From: Paracoccus lichenicola | GTDB taxonomy: Bacteria; Pseudomonadota; Alphaproteobacteria; Rhodobacterales; Rhodobacteraceae | Reading direction: 5' to 3' | Length of the DNA: 64,000 nucleotides | NCBI RefSeq assembly: GCF_009708075.1 | Contig: NZ_WMBT01000004.1 | Span: 1 to 64,000, forward strand | In this document: positions 41,733-51,417 of the stretch, piece after piece | Position numbering within the stretch: the first letter of the stretch is position 1 | Layout: every line of letters begins with the position of its first letter | Notes under the pieces: model-generated | What the model was told of the DNA's origin: nothing | The model's input: the letters and a program-made list of their open reading frames with translations, nothing else | The model's database searches: none | Made by a program: the position numbers and the translations under genes

Positions 41733-43739
41733 TCAGGCCCCCTGCGCGGAAAGCTGGCGGTCGCGGGCGGCTTCCGTCGCCCGGACCTCGGCGGCCGGGA
41801 TGTGATAATCGCGCCCGTAGTTGAAGGTATGGACGATCGAAGCGATCACCACGCCCGCGAAGGACAGCGCCGCCAGCCACCAGATGTACCAGACCAGCGC
41901 AAAGCCGCAGACGGTAGCAAGGCCCGCAATGATCACCCCTGCCCCGGTGTTCCTGGGCATGTGGATCGGCAGGTATTCCGCGCGCGGGCGGGTCTGGCCG
42001 AACCGCTTCATGTCCCACCAGGTGTCCAGCCCGTGGCTGACCGGGGTGAAGGCGAAGTTGTAGGCGGGCGGGGGCGAGGAGGTCGCCCATTCCAGCGTGC
42101 GCCCGTCCCAGGGATCGCCGGTCACATCCCGCAGCGTGTCGCGGTTCCTGATCGACACGGCGAACTGGACGAACATCGCGGCGATGCCGACGGCGATCAG
42201 GGCCGCGCCGAAGGCGGCAATGACGAACCAGATCTGCAGGCTGGGGTCGTCGAACACCCGCACCCGCCGCGTCACGCCCATCAGGCCCAGGATGTACAGC
42301 GGCGCAAAGGCGGTCCAGAAGCCCACCACCCAGAACCAGAAGCTGACCTTGCCCCAGAAGGCATCCAGCCGGAAGCCGAAGGCCTTGGGCCACCAGTAGT
42401 TGACTGCCGCGAACAGGCCGAACAGCACGCCGCCGATGATGACGTTGTGGAAATGCGCCACCAGGAACAGCGAGTTGTGCAGCACGAAATCGGCGGGAGG
42501 CACGGCCAGCAAGACGCCCGTCATGCCGCCGATCACGAAGGTCAGCATGAAGGCCACGGTCCACATCATCGGCAGCTCGAACCGGATGCGGCTGCGATAC
42601 ATGGTGAACAGCCAGTTGAAGATCTTGGCCCCCGTGGGAACCGAGATGATCATCGTGGTGATCCCGAAGAACGAGTTGACGGACGCCCCCGACCCCATCG
42701 TGAAGAAGTGGTGCAGCCAGACCAGATAGGACAGGATGGTGATGCAGACCGTCGCATAGACCATCGAGGTGTATCCGAACAGCCGCTTGCCGGTGAAGGT
42801 CGCCACCACCTCGGAATAGACGCCGAACAGCGGCAGGATCAGGATATAGACCTCGGGGTGGCCCCATATCCAGATCAGGTTCACGTACATCATGGCGTTG
42901 CCGCCAAGATCGTTGGTGAAGAAGTTGGTGCCGACGTAACGGTCCAGCGTCAGCAGCACCAGCGTCGCGGTCAGCACCGGGAAGGACGCCACGATCAGGA
43001 TGTTCGTGCACAGCGCCGTCCAGGTGAAGATCGGCATCCGCATCATGGTCATGCCGGGCGCGCGCATCTTGATGATCGTCACCAGCAGGTTGATGCCCGA
43101 CAGCGTGGTCCCCACCCCCGCGACCTGAAGGCCCCAGATGTAGTAATCCACGCCCACATAGGGGCTGTAGCCCAGGCCCGACAGCGGCGGAAAGGCCAGC
43201 CAGCCGGTCTGCGCGAACTCGCCCACGAACAGCGACATCATCGTCAGGACCGCGCCGCCGACCGTCATCCAGAACGAAAAGTTGTTCAGGAACGGAAAGG
43301 ACACGTCGCGCGCGCCGATCTGCAGGGGCACCACGAAGTTCATCAGCCCCGTGACGAAGGGCATTGCCACGAAGAAGATCATGATGACGCCGTGGGCGGA
43401 AAACACCTGGTCGTAGTGGTGAGCGTTCAGATAGCCCTCGGACCCGTTGAAGGCCATGGCCTGCTGCAGCCGCATCATGATCGCGTCGGCGAATCCGCGC
43501 ACGAACATGACCAGGGCCAGCACGATATACATGATGCCGATCTTCTTGTGATCGACGGACGTGAACCATTCGGTCCACAGGTATGACCACAGCCGGTACT
43601 TGTGCAGCATCCACAGCATCGCCACGCCGCCGATGGCGACGACGACGCCGGTGGCCCAGACGATCGGATCCTGGGGAACGGCGTGCCAGTCCAGGCGGCC
43701 CAGCAGGAAGGTGGTCGGGATTTCGGAAGGAATTGCCAT
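41733..43739 (-). CDS. cyoB: Cytochrome bo3-type quinol oxidase subunit I
   Basis: A 668-residue heme-copper oxidase catalytic subunit with about 15 transmembrane helices. It reduces O2 to water and pumps protons. The CuB/Tyr cross-link site is [15 protein letters not shown], the D-channel region is [13 protein letters not shown] upstream, and [15 protein letters not shown] carries the heme ligands. Length and the N-terminal extra helix ([16 protein letters not shown]) fit CyoB. The start is ATG 43739, 12 bases after cyoA. Confidence 0.96.
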   Translation of the reverse strand: MAIPSEIPTTFLLGRLDWHAVPQDPIVWATGVVVAIGGVAMLWMLHKYRLWSYLWTEWFTSVDHKKIGIMYIVLALVMFVRGFADAIMMRLQQAMAFNGSEGYLNAHHYDQVFSAHGVIMIFFVAMPFVTGLMNFVVPLQIGARDVSFPFLNNFSFWMTVGGAVLTMMSLFVGEFAQTGWLAFPPLSGLGYSPYVGVDYYIWGLQVAGVGTTLSGINLLVTIIKMRAPGMTMMRMPIFTWTALCTNILIVASFPVLTATLVLLTLDRYVGTNFFTNDLGGNAMMYVNLIWIWGHPEVYILILPLFGVYSEVVATFTGKRLFGYTSMVYATVCITILSYLVWLHHFFTMGSGASVNSFFGITTMIISVPTGAKIFNWLFTMYRSRIRFELPMMWTVAFMLTFVIGGMTGVLLAVPPADFVLHNSLFLVAHFHNVIIGGVLFGLFAAVNYWWPKAFGFRLDAFWGKVSFWFWVVGFWTAFAPLYILGLMGVTRRVRVFDDPSLQIWFVIAAFGAALIAVGIAAMFVQFAVSIRNRDTLRDVTGDPWDGRTLEWATSSPPPAYNFAFTPVSHGLDTWWDMKRFGQTRPRAEYLPIHMPRNTGAGVIIAGLATVCGFALVWYIWWLAALSFAGVVIASIVHTFNYGRDYHIPAAEVRATEAARDRQLSAQGA

Positions 43740-43751
43740 CGTCGGATCCGC

Positions 43752-44942
43752 CTACAGGTTCTGGTCCGCGCCGCGGGGCGGCACGGATTGCGTCAGTCGG
43801 TTGGGCAGCAGGTTCAGGCCCAGGATGCCTTGCGGCGCGTCCAGCCCCCGCCCGCGCAGGGGCGCCAGCTCGCGCGGCGCGCTGTCGCTGGGGGCGGCGC
43901 TGGCCAGCATGTCGTTCAGTTCCTCGACGCTGCAGATGCCGCTGACCTGGAAGGGCGGCAGGCCGAGGATGGGCCGCGCGGTGCCGGGTGCGTCGGCATC
44001 GGCCAGCGCCGCCACGTTTGCGATGCCGGGCAGGCCCATCCCGCCCTGCGCGTCCAGGGCCATCATCTCGGCCATGCACATGCGGCCTTCCTCGACGCAC
44101 ATGTTCACGACGCGGCTGAAGAGCTGCGGGTCCACCTGGGCAAAGGCCATGGGCGGCACGTTCTCGCTGGGCTTTTCCAGCTCCAGATAGCGGGCGCGGT
44201 CCAGGGTTTCGCCGCTAGCCTGCGCCTGCGCCACCCATTCGTCAAAGCCCGCGCCGTCCAGGGCATGGGCCTTGAACCGCATCCCGGAGAATCCGTGGCC
44301 GGAATAATGCGAGGCAAGCCCCTGGTATTCCCCCGCCTGGTTGAAGACGCCGTGCAGCGTGGTCTGCATCCCCGGCATGGCATAGATCATCCCCGCCATC
44401 GCCGGGATGTAGAAGGCGTTCATGACGGATGTCGAGGTCAGCGTGAATTCCACCGGCCGGTCCACCGGCACGGCCATCCGGTTGACGGATGCCACGCCCT
44501 GCTCGGGATAGATGAACAGCCATTTCCAGTCCAGCGCCACGACCTGCACCTGCAAGGGCTGCCGGTTCGCGACCGGCGTTTCGGCGTCGATCCGGTCCAG
44601 CGGGCGATACGGGTCCAGCAGATGCGTGCCGACCCAGGTCAGCGCGCCCAAGGACACGATGATCAGCAGCGGGATCGCCCAGATCACCAGCTCCAGCTTG
44701 GTCGAATGGTCCCAGTCGGGATCATAGCTGGCCTGCGTGTTCGTGGCCCGATAGCGCCAGGCGAAGAACACCGTCAGCGCCATCACCGGAACGATGATGA
44801 TCAGCATCAGCAGGGTCGATTGCACCAGCAGGTCGGCCTGGCGCGCCGCGATGTCGCCCGAGGGCGACAGCACCACGGGCTTGCACGCCGGCACCAGCAA
44901 AAGAGGCGCAAGCCAGGAAAGACGTTTGAGAAGATGTGCCAT
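43752..44942 (-). CDS. cyoA: Cytochrome bo3-type quinol oxidase subunit II
   Basis: A 396-residue lipoprotein subunit. The signal ends in LLLVPAC, a lipobox whose Cys is acylated. Two transmembrane helices and a cupredoxin domain follow. The CuA ligands of cytochrome c oxidase are missing: where they should be, the chain reads GEYQGLASHYSGHGFSG. It is therefore a quinol oxidase and not a cytochrome c oxidase. ATG 44942 is preferred over a GTG at 44975. The gene leads the cyoABCD-SURF1 operon; the 224-base gap before it (44943-45166) holds its promoter and that of the divergent transporter, with no regulator box that I could identify. Confidence 0.95.
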   Translation of the reverse strand: MAHLLKRLSWLAPLLLVPACKPVVLSPSGDIAARQADLLVQSTLLMLIIIVPVMALTVFFAWRYRATNTQASYDPDWDHSTKLELVIWAIPLLIIVSLGALTWVGTHLLDPYRPLDRIDAETPVANRQPLQVQVVALDWKWLFIYPEQGVASVNRMAVPVDRPVEFTLTSTSVMNAFYIPAMAGMIYAMPGMQTTLHGVFNQAGEYQGLASHYSGHGFSGMRFKAHALDGAGFDEWVAQAQASGETLDRARYLELEKPSENVPPMAFAQVDPQLFSRVVNMCVEEGRMCMAEMMALDAQGGMGLPGIANVAALADADAPGTARPILGLPPFQVSGICSVEELNDMLASAAPSDSAPRELAPLRGRGLDAPQGILGLNLLPNRLTQSVPPRGADQNL

Positions 44943-45166
44943 GTCGGTAATGACCCCGTTGACCGCGCGAATCACGCGGCTGTTCAGACGACGACGCCCT
45001 GAGATTGCCGTTCAGATAGTCGCCATGACTTGGGTCAAACATAAGACAATTTGTCGCGTATTCATTTCCGCCGTTCCGGTGCATGGATGCCTGAACCGCG
45101 CGAATCCCCCGGGGATGTCGCGTGCCCGTTTCATGCTGTCCTGCCCAACCCGGATTGGTTCACGCA

Positions 45167-46486
45167 ATGGCGACATCTGCCGAAATCCCTTCTCGTCAAA
45201 GTCCCGGCAAGGATGCCGACGACATCCACGTCTCGCCTTCGGACATCGCGGTGGGCGTGGTGATCGGGCGCACGTCCGAGTTCTTCGACTTCTTCGTCTT
45301 CGCCATCGCCTCGGTGATCGTGTTCCCGGCGCGGCTGTTTCCCTTCGTGGATCCGCTGACCGGGACGCTCTTGTCCTTCGTGCTGGTGGCTCTGGCCTTT
45401 GTCGCGCGGCCCATCGGCACGGCGATCTTCATGTATATCGACCGCGAGCAGGGGCGCGTGGCCAAGCTGACGCTGGCCTTGTTCCTGCTGGGCACGTCCA
45501 CGGTCGCGATGGGGCTGGTGCCGTCCTATGCGGTGCTGGGCGAATGGGCGATCGTGGTGATGGCGCTTTTGCGCATCGGCCAGGGCCTGGCCATCGGCGG
45601 CAGCTGGGACGGGCTGGCATCCCTGCTGGCGCTGAGCGCGCCCAAGCGCAAGCGCGGCTTTTATGCGATGGTGCCGCAGCTTGGCGCGCCCATCGGGCTG
45701 ATCGTGGCGGCGCTGCTGTTTTCCTATCTCGTGTCCAACATGTCCGAACAGGACTTTCTGGACTGGGGCTGGCGTTATCCGTTCTTCGTGGCCTTTTCGG
45801 TCAACGTGGTGGCGCTGTTCGCGCGGTTGCGCATCATCGCCTCGCCCGAGTTCCAGGAGGCCTTCGAGACGCGGGAATTGCAGCCCACGCCCATCCGCAC
45901 CGCGTTCCGGTCCGACTGGCGCGCGATCTGGCTGGCGTCCTTCGTGCCGCTGGCAAGCTTTGCCATGTTCCACATGGTGACGGTGTTCCCGCTGTCCTGG
46001 GTTTATCTCTACACCGACGAGACGCTGACCTTCTTCCTGAACCTGACGGCGCTTGCCGCGGCCTTCGGCCTGGCGTCGGTCCTGCTGTCGGGTTACCTGG
46101 CGGACTGGTTCGGGCGGCGGCGCGTGCTGCTGTGGGGCGCGCTGGCCATCGGCGCCTTCAGCCTGCTGGCGCCCCTGCTGCTGCAAGGCGGCAAGACGGG
46201 CGAATCCGTCTACATGATCGGGGGCTTCCTGATCCTGGGGATCAGCTTCGGCCAATCCTCGGGCGCGGTGGCGTCGATGTTCAACAGCCGCAACCGTTAC
46301 ACCGATTCCGCCTTTGCCTCGGCGCTCGGCTGGCTGTTCGGCGCGGGCCTGGCGCCACTGACGGCACTGTTCCTGTCCACCACGCTGGGCCTGTTCGCGG
46401 CGGGGCTGTATCTGCTGTCGGGCGCGGTGGCGACGGCGGTCGCGCTGTGGTTCGTGCGGCAGATGGAGTTTCAGAAGCAGGGCTGA
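45167..46486 (+). CDS. MFS transporter, metabolite:H+ symporter (MHS) type
   Basis: A 439-residue permease with twelve helices of the MHS branch (ProP/KgtP/ShiA-like) of the major facilitator superfamily. The N-terminus has GRTSEFFDFFVFAIAS, then FVARPIGTAIFMYIDREQGR, the usual loop 2-3 motif, and LRIGQGLAIGGSWDGLASLL. The second-half repeat is LADWFGRRRVLLWGAL. The substrate is unknown; osmolytes, dicarboxylates or shikimate are typical. ATG 45167 is chosen; a GTG at 45122 adds 15 residues. It is convergent with glcB across a perfect terminator hairpin. Confidence 0.88.
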   Translation: MATSAEIPSRQSPGKDADDIHVSPSDIAVGVVIGRTSEFFDFFVFAIASVIVFPARLFPFVDPLTGTLLSFVLVALAFVARPIGTAIFMYIDREQGRVAKLTLALFLLGTSTVAMGLVPSYAVLGEWAIVVMALLRIGQGLAIGGSWDGLASLLALSAPKRKRGFYAMVPQLGAPIGLIVAALLFSYLVSNMSEQDFLDWGWRYPFFVAFSVNVVALFARLRIIASPEFQEAFETRELQPTPIRTAFRSDWRAIWLASFVPLASFAMFHMVTVFPLSWVYLYTDETLTFFLNLTALAAAFGLASVLLSGYLADWFGRRRVLLWGALAIGAFSLLAPLLLQGGKTGESVYMIGGFLILGISFGQSSGAVASMFNSRNRYTDSAFASALGWLFGAGLAPLTALFLSTTLGLFAAGLYLLSGAVATAVALWFVRQMEFQKQG

Positions 46487-46501
46487 TCGGCCCTGGCGAA
46501 A

Positions 46502-46538
46502 CGGGAAAACCGCCGCTTTGGCAACGGCGGTTTTCCCG
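46502..46538. terminator. Bidirectional rho-independent terminator
   Basis: A perfect 14-bp stem (46502-46515 with 46525-46538) around a 9-base loop. The stem contains AAAA and TTTT next to GC pairs, so each strand ends in a short T run within the arm. It lies exactly between the convergent transporter (ends 46486) and glcB (ends 46542). Confidence 0.85.
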
Positions 46539-46541
46539 GTC

Positions 46542-48704
46542 TCATGCGCGCCGCAATGCCTTGGCCTGCCTGCGCCGGGCGTGCAGCGCCGGTTCGGTAT
46601 AGCCCGAGGGCTGCGTGGCCCCCGTCAGCACCAGATCGCGCGCGGCCTCGAAGGCAGGGCCGTCGAAGCCGGGGGCCATCGGGACATAGGCCGGATCGCC
46701 CGCGTTCTGTTCGTCCACCTTCACCGCCATGCGGCGCAGGGCGTCCTCGACCTGGTCGCGGGTGATCAGGCGCTGTTCCAGCCAGTTCGCCAGCAGTTGC
46801 GCGCTGATGCGGCAGGTGGCGCGGTCTTCCATCAACGGCACGTCGTCGATGTCGGGCACCTTGGAACAGCCCACCCCCTGATCGACCCAGCGGACCACAT
46901 AGCCCAGGATCCCCTGCGCGCTGTTGTCCAGTTCGCGCAGGATCTGGTCCTGCGGCAAGGGCGTGTCGCCCATCAGCGCAGGCGTCAGCAGGGCGTCCAG
47001 GTCGGGGACCGGTTGGCCCGCCAGTTCGTCCTGGCGCGCGGCGACATCGACGGCGTGGTAATGCAGCGCGTGCAGCGTGGCGGCCGTCGGACTGGGCACC
47101 CAGGCGGTATTGGCGCCCGATTGCGGATGGGCGATCTTCGTCGCCAGCATCTCGGCCAGGGCATCGGGTTTCGCCCACATGCCCTTGCCGATCTGCGCGC
47201 GCCCCCGCAGCCCGCAGGCCAGGCCGATCAGCACGTTGCGATCCTCGTATGCCTTGAGCCAGCCCGACCGGCGCGTGGCATCGCGGCCCGCAAAGGCGCC
47301 CGCCTGCATCGCCGTATGGATCTCGTCCCCCGTGCGGTCCAAAAAGCCGGTGTTGATGAAGAATACCCGGTTGCGGATCGCGTGGATCGAGGCGGCAAGG
47401 TTGGCGCTGGTGCGCCTTTCCTCGTCCATCAGGCCCAGCTTGACCGTGTTGGCGGGCAGGCCCAGGATTTCCTCGACCCGGGTAAAGGTGCGGTCGGCGA
47501 AGGCGGCCTCGTCGGGACCGTGCATCTTGGGCTTCACCACATAGATCGCGCCCGCGCGGCTGTTCCTTGGCCCTTCCGTCTTGCGCAGATCGTGGATGGC
47601 GCAGGCGACCGTCACCATGGCGTCCATCAGCCCCTCGGGCGTGTCCTGCCCGTCCAGGCGCACCGCATCCGTGGTCATCAGATGGCCCACGTTGCGCACC
47701 AGCAGCAGCGCGCGGCCCGGCAGGGTGAGGGTGCTGCCGTCGGGGCGCGTCACCTGGCGGTCAGGGGCCAGGCGGCGGGTCATGGGCTTGCCGTTCTTTT
47801 CAAAGCTGTCGGTCAGATCACCCGTCATCAGGCCCAGCCAGTTGGCATAGACATCGACCTTGTCGGCGGCATCGACGGCGGCCACGCTGTCCTCGCAATC
47901 CTGGATGGCGGTCAGCGCGGCTTCCAGCACCACGTCGCGCAGGCCTGACGCAGAGGCCGCGCCGATGGGGTGGCCGGGGTTGATGACCAGTTCGACATGC
48001 AGCCCGTGGTGGCGCAGCACAAGGCCCGTGTCCTTGCCCGCCACATGGGTGCCGACAAAGGCGGACGGATCGCGCAGCGCGACATCGGACGTTCCGAGGG
48101 TGGCCGTCAGCCCCCTTTCATCGGCGCGATAGGCCAAAACATCGGCATGGCTGCCGCCGGCCAGCGGGAAGGTTTCGTCCAGAAATTGCGCCGCGCGGGC
48201 CACGACCGCATCCCGGCGGGCCGGGTCGATGGGACCGGGTGCGGGCGGCGGTCCCATCACGTCGGAGCCATAAAGCGCATCGTAAAGCGACCCCCAGCGG
48301 GCATTGGCGGCGTTCAGCGCGAAACGGGCATTGCTGACCGGCACCACCAGCTGCGGCCCGGCGACCTGCGCGATCTCGGGGTCGATGCGGCCATTGTCGA
48401 TGGCGAAGGGCGCGGGTTCGGGCACAAGATAGCCGATCTCGGCCAGGAAGGCGCGATAGGCCGACACGTCCCAGGGCTGGTTGCCGCGCGCCTTGTGCCA
48501 GGCGTCGATCCGGCCCTGCAACTCGGCCCGGCGGTCCAGCAGGGCACGGTTCTCGGCCGCAAGATCGGCCAGCAGCCCGGCATAGCCCGACCAGAAGCGA
48601 TCCGCATCCACGCCCGTGCCGGGCAGCACCCGGGTTTCCACGAAGGCGGCCAGGTCCTCGGCCACGTCAAGGCCGTGCCTCTGGATATAGCGGGTGGGGG
48701 TCAT
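46542..48704 (-). CDS. glcB: Malate synthase G
   Basis: A 720-residue monomeric enzyme condensing glyoxylate with acetyl-CoA to malate in glyoxylate and glycolate metabolism. Family segments are YVVKPKMHGPDEAAFADRTF, LGLMDEERRTSANLAASIHA with the catalytic Arg, RVFFINTGFLDRTGDEIHTA, GKGMWAKPDALAEML and WVDQGVGCSKVPDI near the C-terminus. ATG 48704 follows AAAGGAG; the upstream 15 codons are not part of it. No isocitrate lyase is present in the window. Confidence 0.96.
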   Translation of the reverse strand: MTPTRYIQRHGLDVAEDLAAFVETRVLPGTGVDADRFWSGYAGLLADLAAENRALLDRRAELQGRIDAWHKARGNQPWDVSAYRAFLAEIGYLVPEPAPFAIDNGRIDPEIAQVAGPQLVVPVSNARFALNAANARWGSLYDALYGSDVMGPPPAPGPIDPARRDAVVARAAQFLDETFPLAGGSHADVLAYRADERGLTATLGTSDVALRDPSAFVGTHVAGKDTGLVLRHHGLHVELVINPGHPIGAASASGLRDVVLEAALTAIQDCEDSVAAVDAADKVDVYANWLGLMTGDLTDSFEKNGKPMTRRLAPDRQVTRPDGSTLTLPGRALLLVRNVGHLMTTDAVRLDGQDTPEGLMDAMVTVACAIHDLRKTEGPRNSRAGAIYVVKPKMHGPDEAAFADRTFTRVEEILGLPANTVKLGLMDEERRTSANLAASIHAIRNRVFFINTGFLDRTGDEIHTAMQAGAFAGRDATRRSGWLKAYEDRNVLIGLACGLRGRAQIGKGMWAKPDALAEMLATKIAHPQSGANTAWVPSPTAATLHALHYHAVDVAARQDELAGQPVPDLDALLTPALMGDTPLPQDQILRELDNSAQGILGYVVRWVDQGVGCSKVPDIDDVPLMEDRATCRISAQLLANWLEQRLITRDQVEDALRRMAVKVDEQNAGDPAYVPMAPGFDGPAFEAARDLVLTGATQPSGYTEPALHARRRQAKALRRA

Positions 48705-48825
48705 CGCGCTGCTCCTTTGTGACTCGTGCGGCGGCATACCATCGTGCACTTTCGCATCCCTTACGTCACGCCCCGCGCCTTTCCAAGCCGGAATGAAAAG
48801 TTTTTCTGGCCTTCGGAAAAGGCGG

Positions 48826-50061
48826 CTAGTCCCCGGCCTTCTCCTCGGCCACCACGGCTGCCGTCGCTTGGCGCGCGGCGCTTTCGTCCTCGGCCTGGGC
48901 GCCGGCCTCGACGATGTCGCGGGCTTCCTCCTCGTCCTCGTCCTCGATGGCGGGGGGTTCCTCGCCCGCCAGGAAGTTGCCGAACTTTTCCCAGCCGGGG
49001 ATGTAATCGGCCAGCACCCGCAGCACGACCAGCACCGGCACGGCGATGATCATGCCGATCACCGACCACAGCCAGGCCCACAGCGCGACGGCCAGGAACA
49101 CCACCACCGTGTTCATCTGCAACCGGCGCGACACGAAATAGGGCGTGATCACCTGCCCCTCCAGCGAGGTCAGGAACATGTAGGTTCCCGCCACCATCAT
49201 CGGCCAGAAGACGCCCGGCATGACGACAAGGGCCACGATGCCGGACACCGCGACGCCCGTGATCGCGCCCAGATAGGGGATATAGTTCAGCACGAAGGCG
49301 CCGATCCCGAACAGGATCGCGCCGGGCATCCCCCAGGCGAACATCGCAAGCCCGATCGCCAGCCCAAGCCCCGCATTGATGATGGTGATCGCGCCCAGGT
49401 AATTGCCCAGCGAATCCTCGATCTGCCGCAGGGCCAGATAGGCGCTGCGCTTTTCGCCAAGGGAATCGAAGCTTTGCACGATCTTGAGATACAGAAGATC
49501 GCCCGAGGCCAGCATGAAGAACAGCAAGAACAGCGTGAAGACCACCTGGCCCGCGATGGCGGGGGTGAACTTCATCAGCGAGGTCAGGGTGCTGTCGCGG
49601 GCTTCCTCGACCATGACGGTGGGGGTTGCCTCGCCATCCCCGCTGCCGTTCTGGACCTCCTCGATCTGCTGGGCGGCCTGCTGCAATTCCTCGAAGGATT
49701 CGCGCAATTCGCTGAACTTCTGTTCCAGGCGGACCTTGATCGTGGGCAGGTTCTGGGCCGCCTGGTTGATCGGGCCGCTGGCGCCCAGGCCGATCAGCGC
49801 CGCCGCCACCACAAGGCCCAGGGTCACGACCGTGGCGGTCAGCGCATCGGGGATGCCGCGGCGGCGCGCGAGGCGGCGCAGGGGCGTGAAGACAAAGAAC
49901 AACAGCGCGGCCAGCGTCACCGGCATCAGGAAGTCACGCCCGGCGGCGATGGCGGCAAAGGCCATGATCAGGAAGATGCCGACGACGGCCCAGTTGGCCG
50001 CGCGCCCGCTGGCGCCGCTGCCTGCCGATCCGAACCGCGGAAAGCTGAACTTGTCGGCCAC
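48826..50061 (-). CDS. AI-2E family transporter (PerM-like)
   Basis: A 411-residue membrane protein with seven or eight helices of the AI-2E/PerM/TqsA family. It has a central coiled-coil periplasmic insert (QKFSELRESFEELQQAAQQI), the family segment GAFVLNYIPYLGAITGVAVSG, and a long acidic C-terminal tail (AIEDEDEEEARDIVEAGAQA). Members export autoinducer-2 or act as Na+/H+ antiporters; the function here is open. The start is uncertain: GTG 50061 (chosen) or GTG 50088. Confidence 0.82.
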   Translation of the reverse strand: MADKFSFPRFGSAGSGASGRAANWAVVGIFLIMAFAAIAAGRDFLMPVTLAALLFFVFTPLRRLARRRGIPDALTATVVTLGLVVAAALIGLGASGPINQAAQNLPTIKVRLEQKFSELRESFEELQQAAQQIEEVQNGSGDGEATPTVMVEEARDSTLTSLMKFTPAIAGQVVFTLFLLFFMLASGDLLYLKIVQSFDSLGEKRSAYLALRQIEDSLGNYLGAITIINAGLGLAIGLAMFAWGMPGAILFGIGAFVLNYIPYLGAITGVAVSGIVALVVMPGVFWPMMVAGTYMFLTSLEGQVITPYFVSRRLQMNTVVVFLAVALWAWLWSVIGMIIAVPVLVVLRVLADYIPGWEKFGNFLAGEEPPAIEDEDEEEARDIVEAGAQAEDESAARQATAAVVAEEKAGD

Positions 50062-50104
50062 GCCCCTTGCCCCCCGCGTCAACGCCACGGGTCCCGAACG
50101 CGAA

Positions 50105-50131
50105 CGGCGGCCCGGTCGTTCCGGGCCGCCG
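50105..50131. terminator. Hairpin terminator after the polyamine genes
   Basis: An 11-bp perfect stem, CGGCGGCCCGG (50105-50115) with CCGGGCCGCCG (50121-50131), around TCGTT. It lies 24 bases after the stop of the minus-strand carboxynorspermidine dehydrogenase and before the AI-2E gene, so it likely separates the two transcripts. Confidence 0.7.
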
Positions 50132-50155
50132 CCGAATGCCCGCAGCGCGGGTGCG

Positions 50156-51382
50156 TCAGATGGGATGGTCGCCCGCGGCGTCGATCACGCGGGTGGGCAG
50201 GCCCATCTGCCCCAGCAGGTCCAGGAAGGGGCGGGCGGGCAGATCCTCGACATTGGCCATCTTGCGCACGTCCCAGGTGCCGCGTGCGACCAGGATCGCC
50301 GCCGCGACCGGGGGCACGCCCGCGGTATAGCTGATGCCCTGGCTGCCGACCTCAAGGAACGCTTCCTTGTGGTCGGCGACGTTGTAGATGAAGACCTCGC
50401 CCGGCTTGCCGTCCAGGCGGCCCTTGACCAGGTCGCCGATGCAGGTCTTGCCCTCGTAATCGGGGGCAAGGCTGGCAGGATCGGGCAGCACGGCCTTGAC
50501 GACCTTCAGGGGCACGACCTCCTGCCCCTCGGCGGTCCTCACGGGCTGCTCGGACAGCAGGCCCAGGTTCTTCAGCACCGTGAAGACATTGATGTAATGG
50601 TCCCCGAAGCCCATCCAGAAGCGCACGTCGGCGTCGGGATAGCGGGCGGACAGGCTGTGCACCTCGTCATGGCCGGACAGATAGGCCTTGCGCTTGCCCA
50701 CCACGGGCAGATCCCATTCGCGGCCCACCTCGAACATCCTGTTCGTCCGCCATTCGCCATTCTGCCAGGAATAGACCTGGCCCGTGAATTCGCGGAAGTT
50801 GATCTCGGGGTCGAAGTTGGTGGCGAACCAGCGGCCGTGGGAACCGGCATTGATGTCCACGATGTCGATCGAGTCGATGCTGTCGAAATACTCGTCCTCG
50901 GCCAGGCGGGCATAGGCGTTGACCACGCCGGGATCGAAGCCCGCGCCCAGGATCGCGGTGATGCCGGCCTGCGCCACATCCTCGCGCCGCTTCCATTCGT
51001 AGTTGCCGTACCAGGGCGGCGTTTCGCAGATCTTGGCCGGATCCTCGTGGATGGCCGTGTCGATATAGGCGGCGCCCGCGCGGATGCAGCCTTCCAGGAC
51101 GGTCATGTTGACGAAGGCCGTGCCCACGTTGATGACGATGCCCGCGTCCACCTTGCGGATCAGGGCCTCGACCTCACCCGCGTTCATCGCGTCCAGCGCA
51201 TGGCTGGTGAAGGGCATCTGGTGCCCCTTGGCGCGCAAGCCGTCGATGATCGCGTCGGCCCGGCCTTGGGTGCGGTTGGCGATGTGCAGGTCGCCGAATT
51301 CGGCGGCCCATTGCGCCGCCTTGTGCGCCACGACTTGCGCGACGCCACCCGCGCCGATGATGAGGACGTTCTTCTTGACCAA
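50156..51382 (-). CDS. Carboxynorspermidine/carboxyspermidine dehydrogenase
   Basis: A 408-residue saccharopine-dehydrogenase-like enzyme. It reductively condenses a diamine with aspartate semialdehyde to carboxy(nor)spermidine. The Rossmann motif is IIGAGGVAQVVAHK (residues 8-21). Other conserved segments are AYIDTAIHEDPAKICETPPW, LGAGFDPGVVNAYARL and VDINAGSHGRWFATNFDPEI. The start is TTG 51382 preceded by AAAGGATCC at a good distance; no ATG fits. It follows nspC (gap 35 bases) in a two-gene polyamine operon and ends before a hairpin terminator. Confidence 0.92.
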   Translation of the reverse strand: MVKKNVLIIGAGGVAQVVAHKAAQWAAEFGDLHIANRTQGRADAIIDGLRAKGHQMPFTSHALDAMNAGEVEALIRKVDAGIVINVGTAFVNMTVLEGCIRAGAAYIDTAIHEDPAKICETPPWYGNYEWKRREDVAQAGITAILGAGFDPGVVNAYARLAEDEYFDSIDSIDIVDINAGSHGRWFATNFDPEINFREFTGQVYSWQNGEWRTNRMFEVGREWDLPVVGKRKAYLSGHDEVHSLSARYPDADVRFWMGFGDHYINVFTVLKNLGLLSEQPVRTAEGQEVVPLKVVKAVLPDPASLAPDYEGKTCIGDLVKGRLDGKPGEVFIYNVADHKEAFLEVGSQGISYTAGVPPVAAAILVARGTWDVRKMANVEDLPARPFLDLLGQMGLPTRVIDAAGDHPI

Positions 51383-51417
51383 TTACGGATCCTTTCCGGG
51401 GTTGCAGGAAGGCAGCC

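Noticed and set aside
41172-43586. 804-codon plus-strand frame
   Set aside because: It is antisense to cyoC and cyoB, which are unmistakable; composition is shadow-like.
44943-45166. FNR box between cyoA and the transporter
   Set aside because: TTGGGTCAA is present, but the TTGAT-N4-ATCAA pattern is not.
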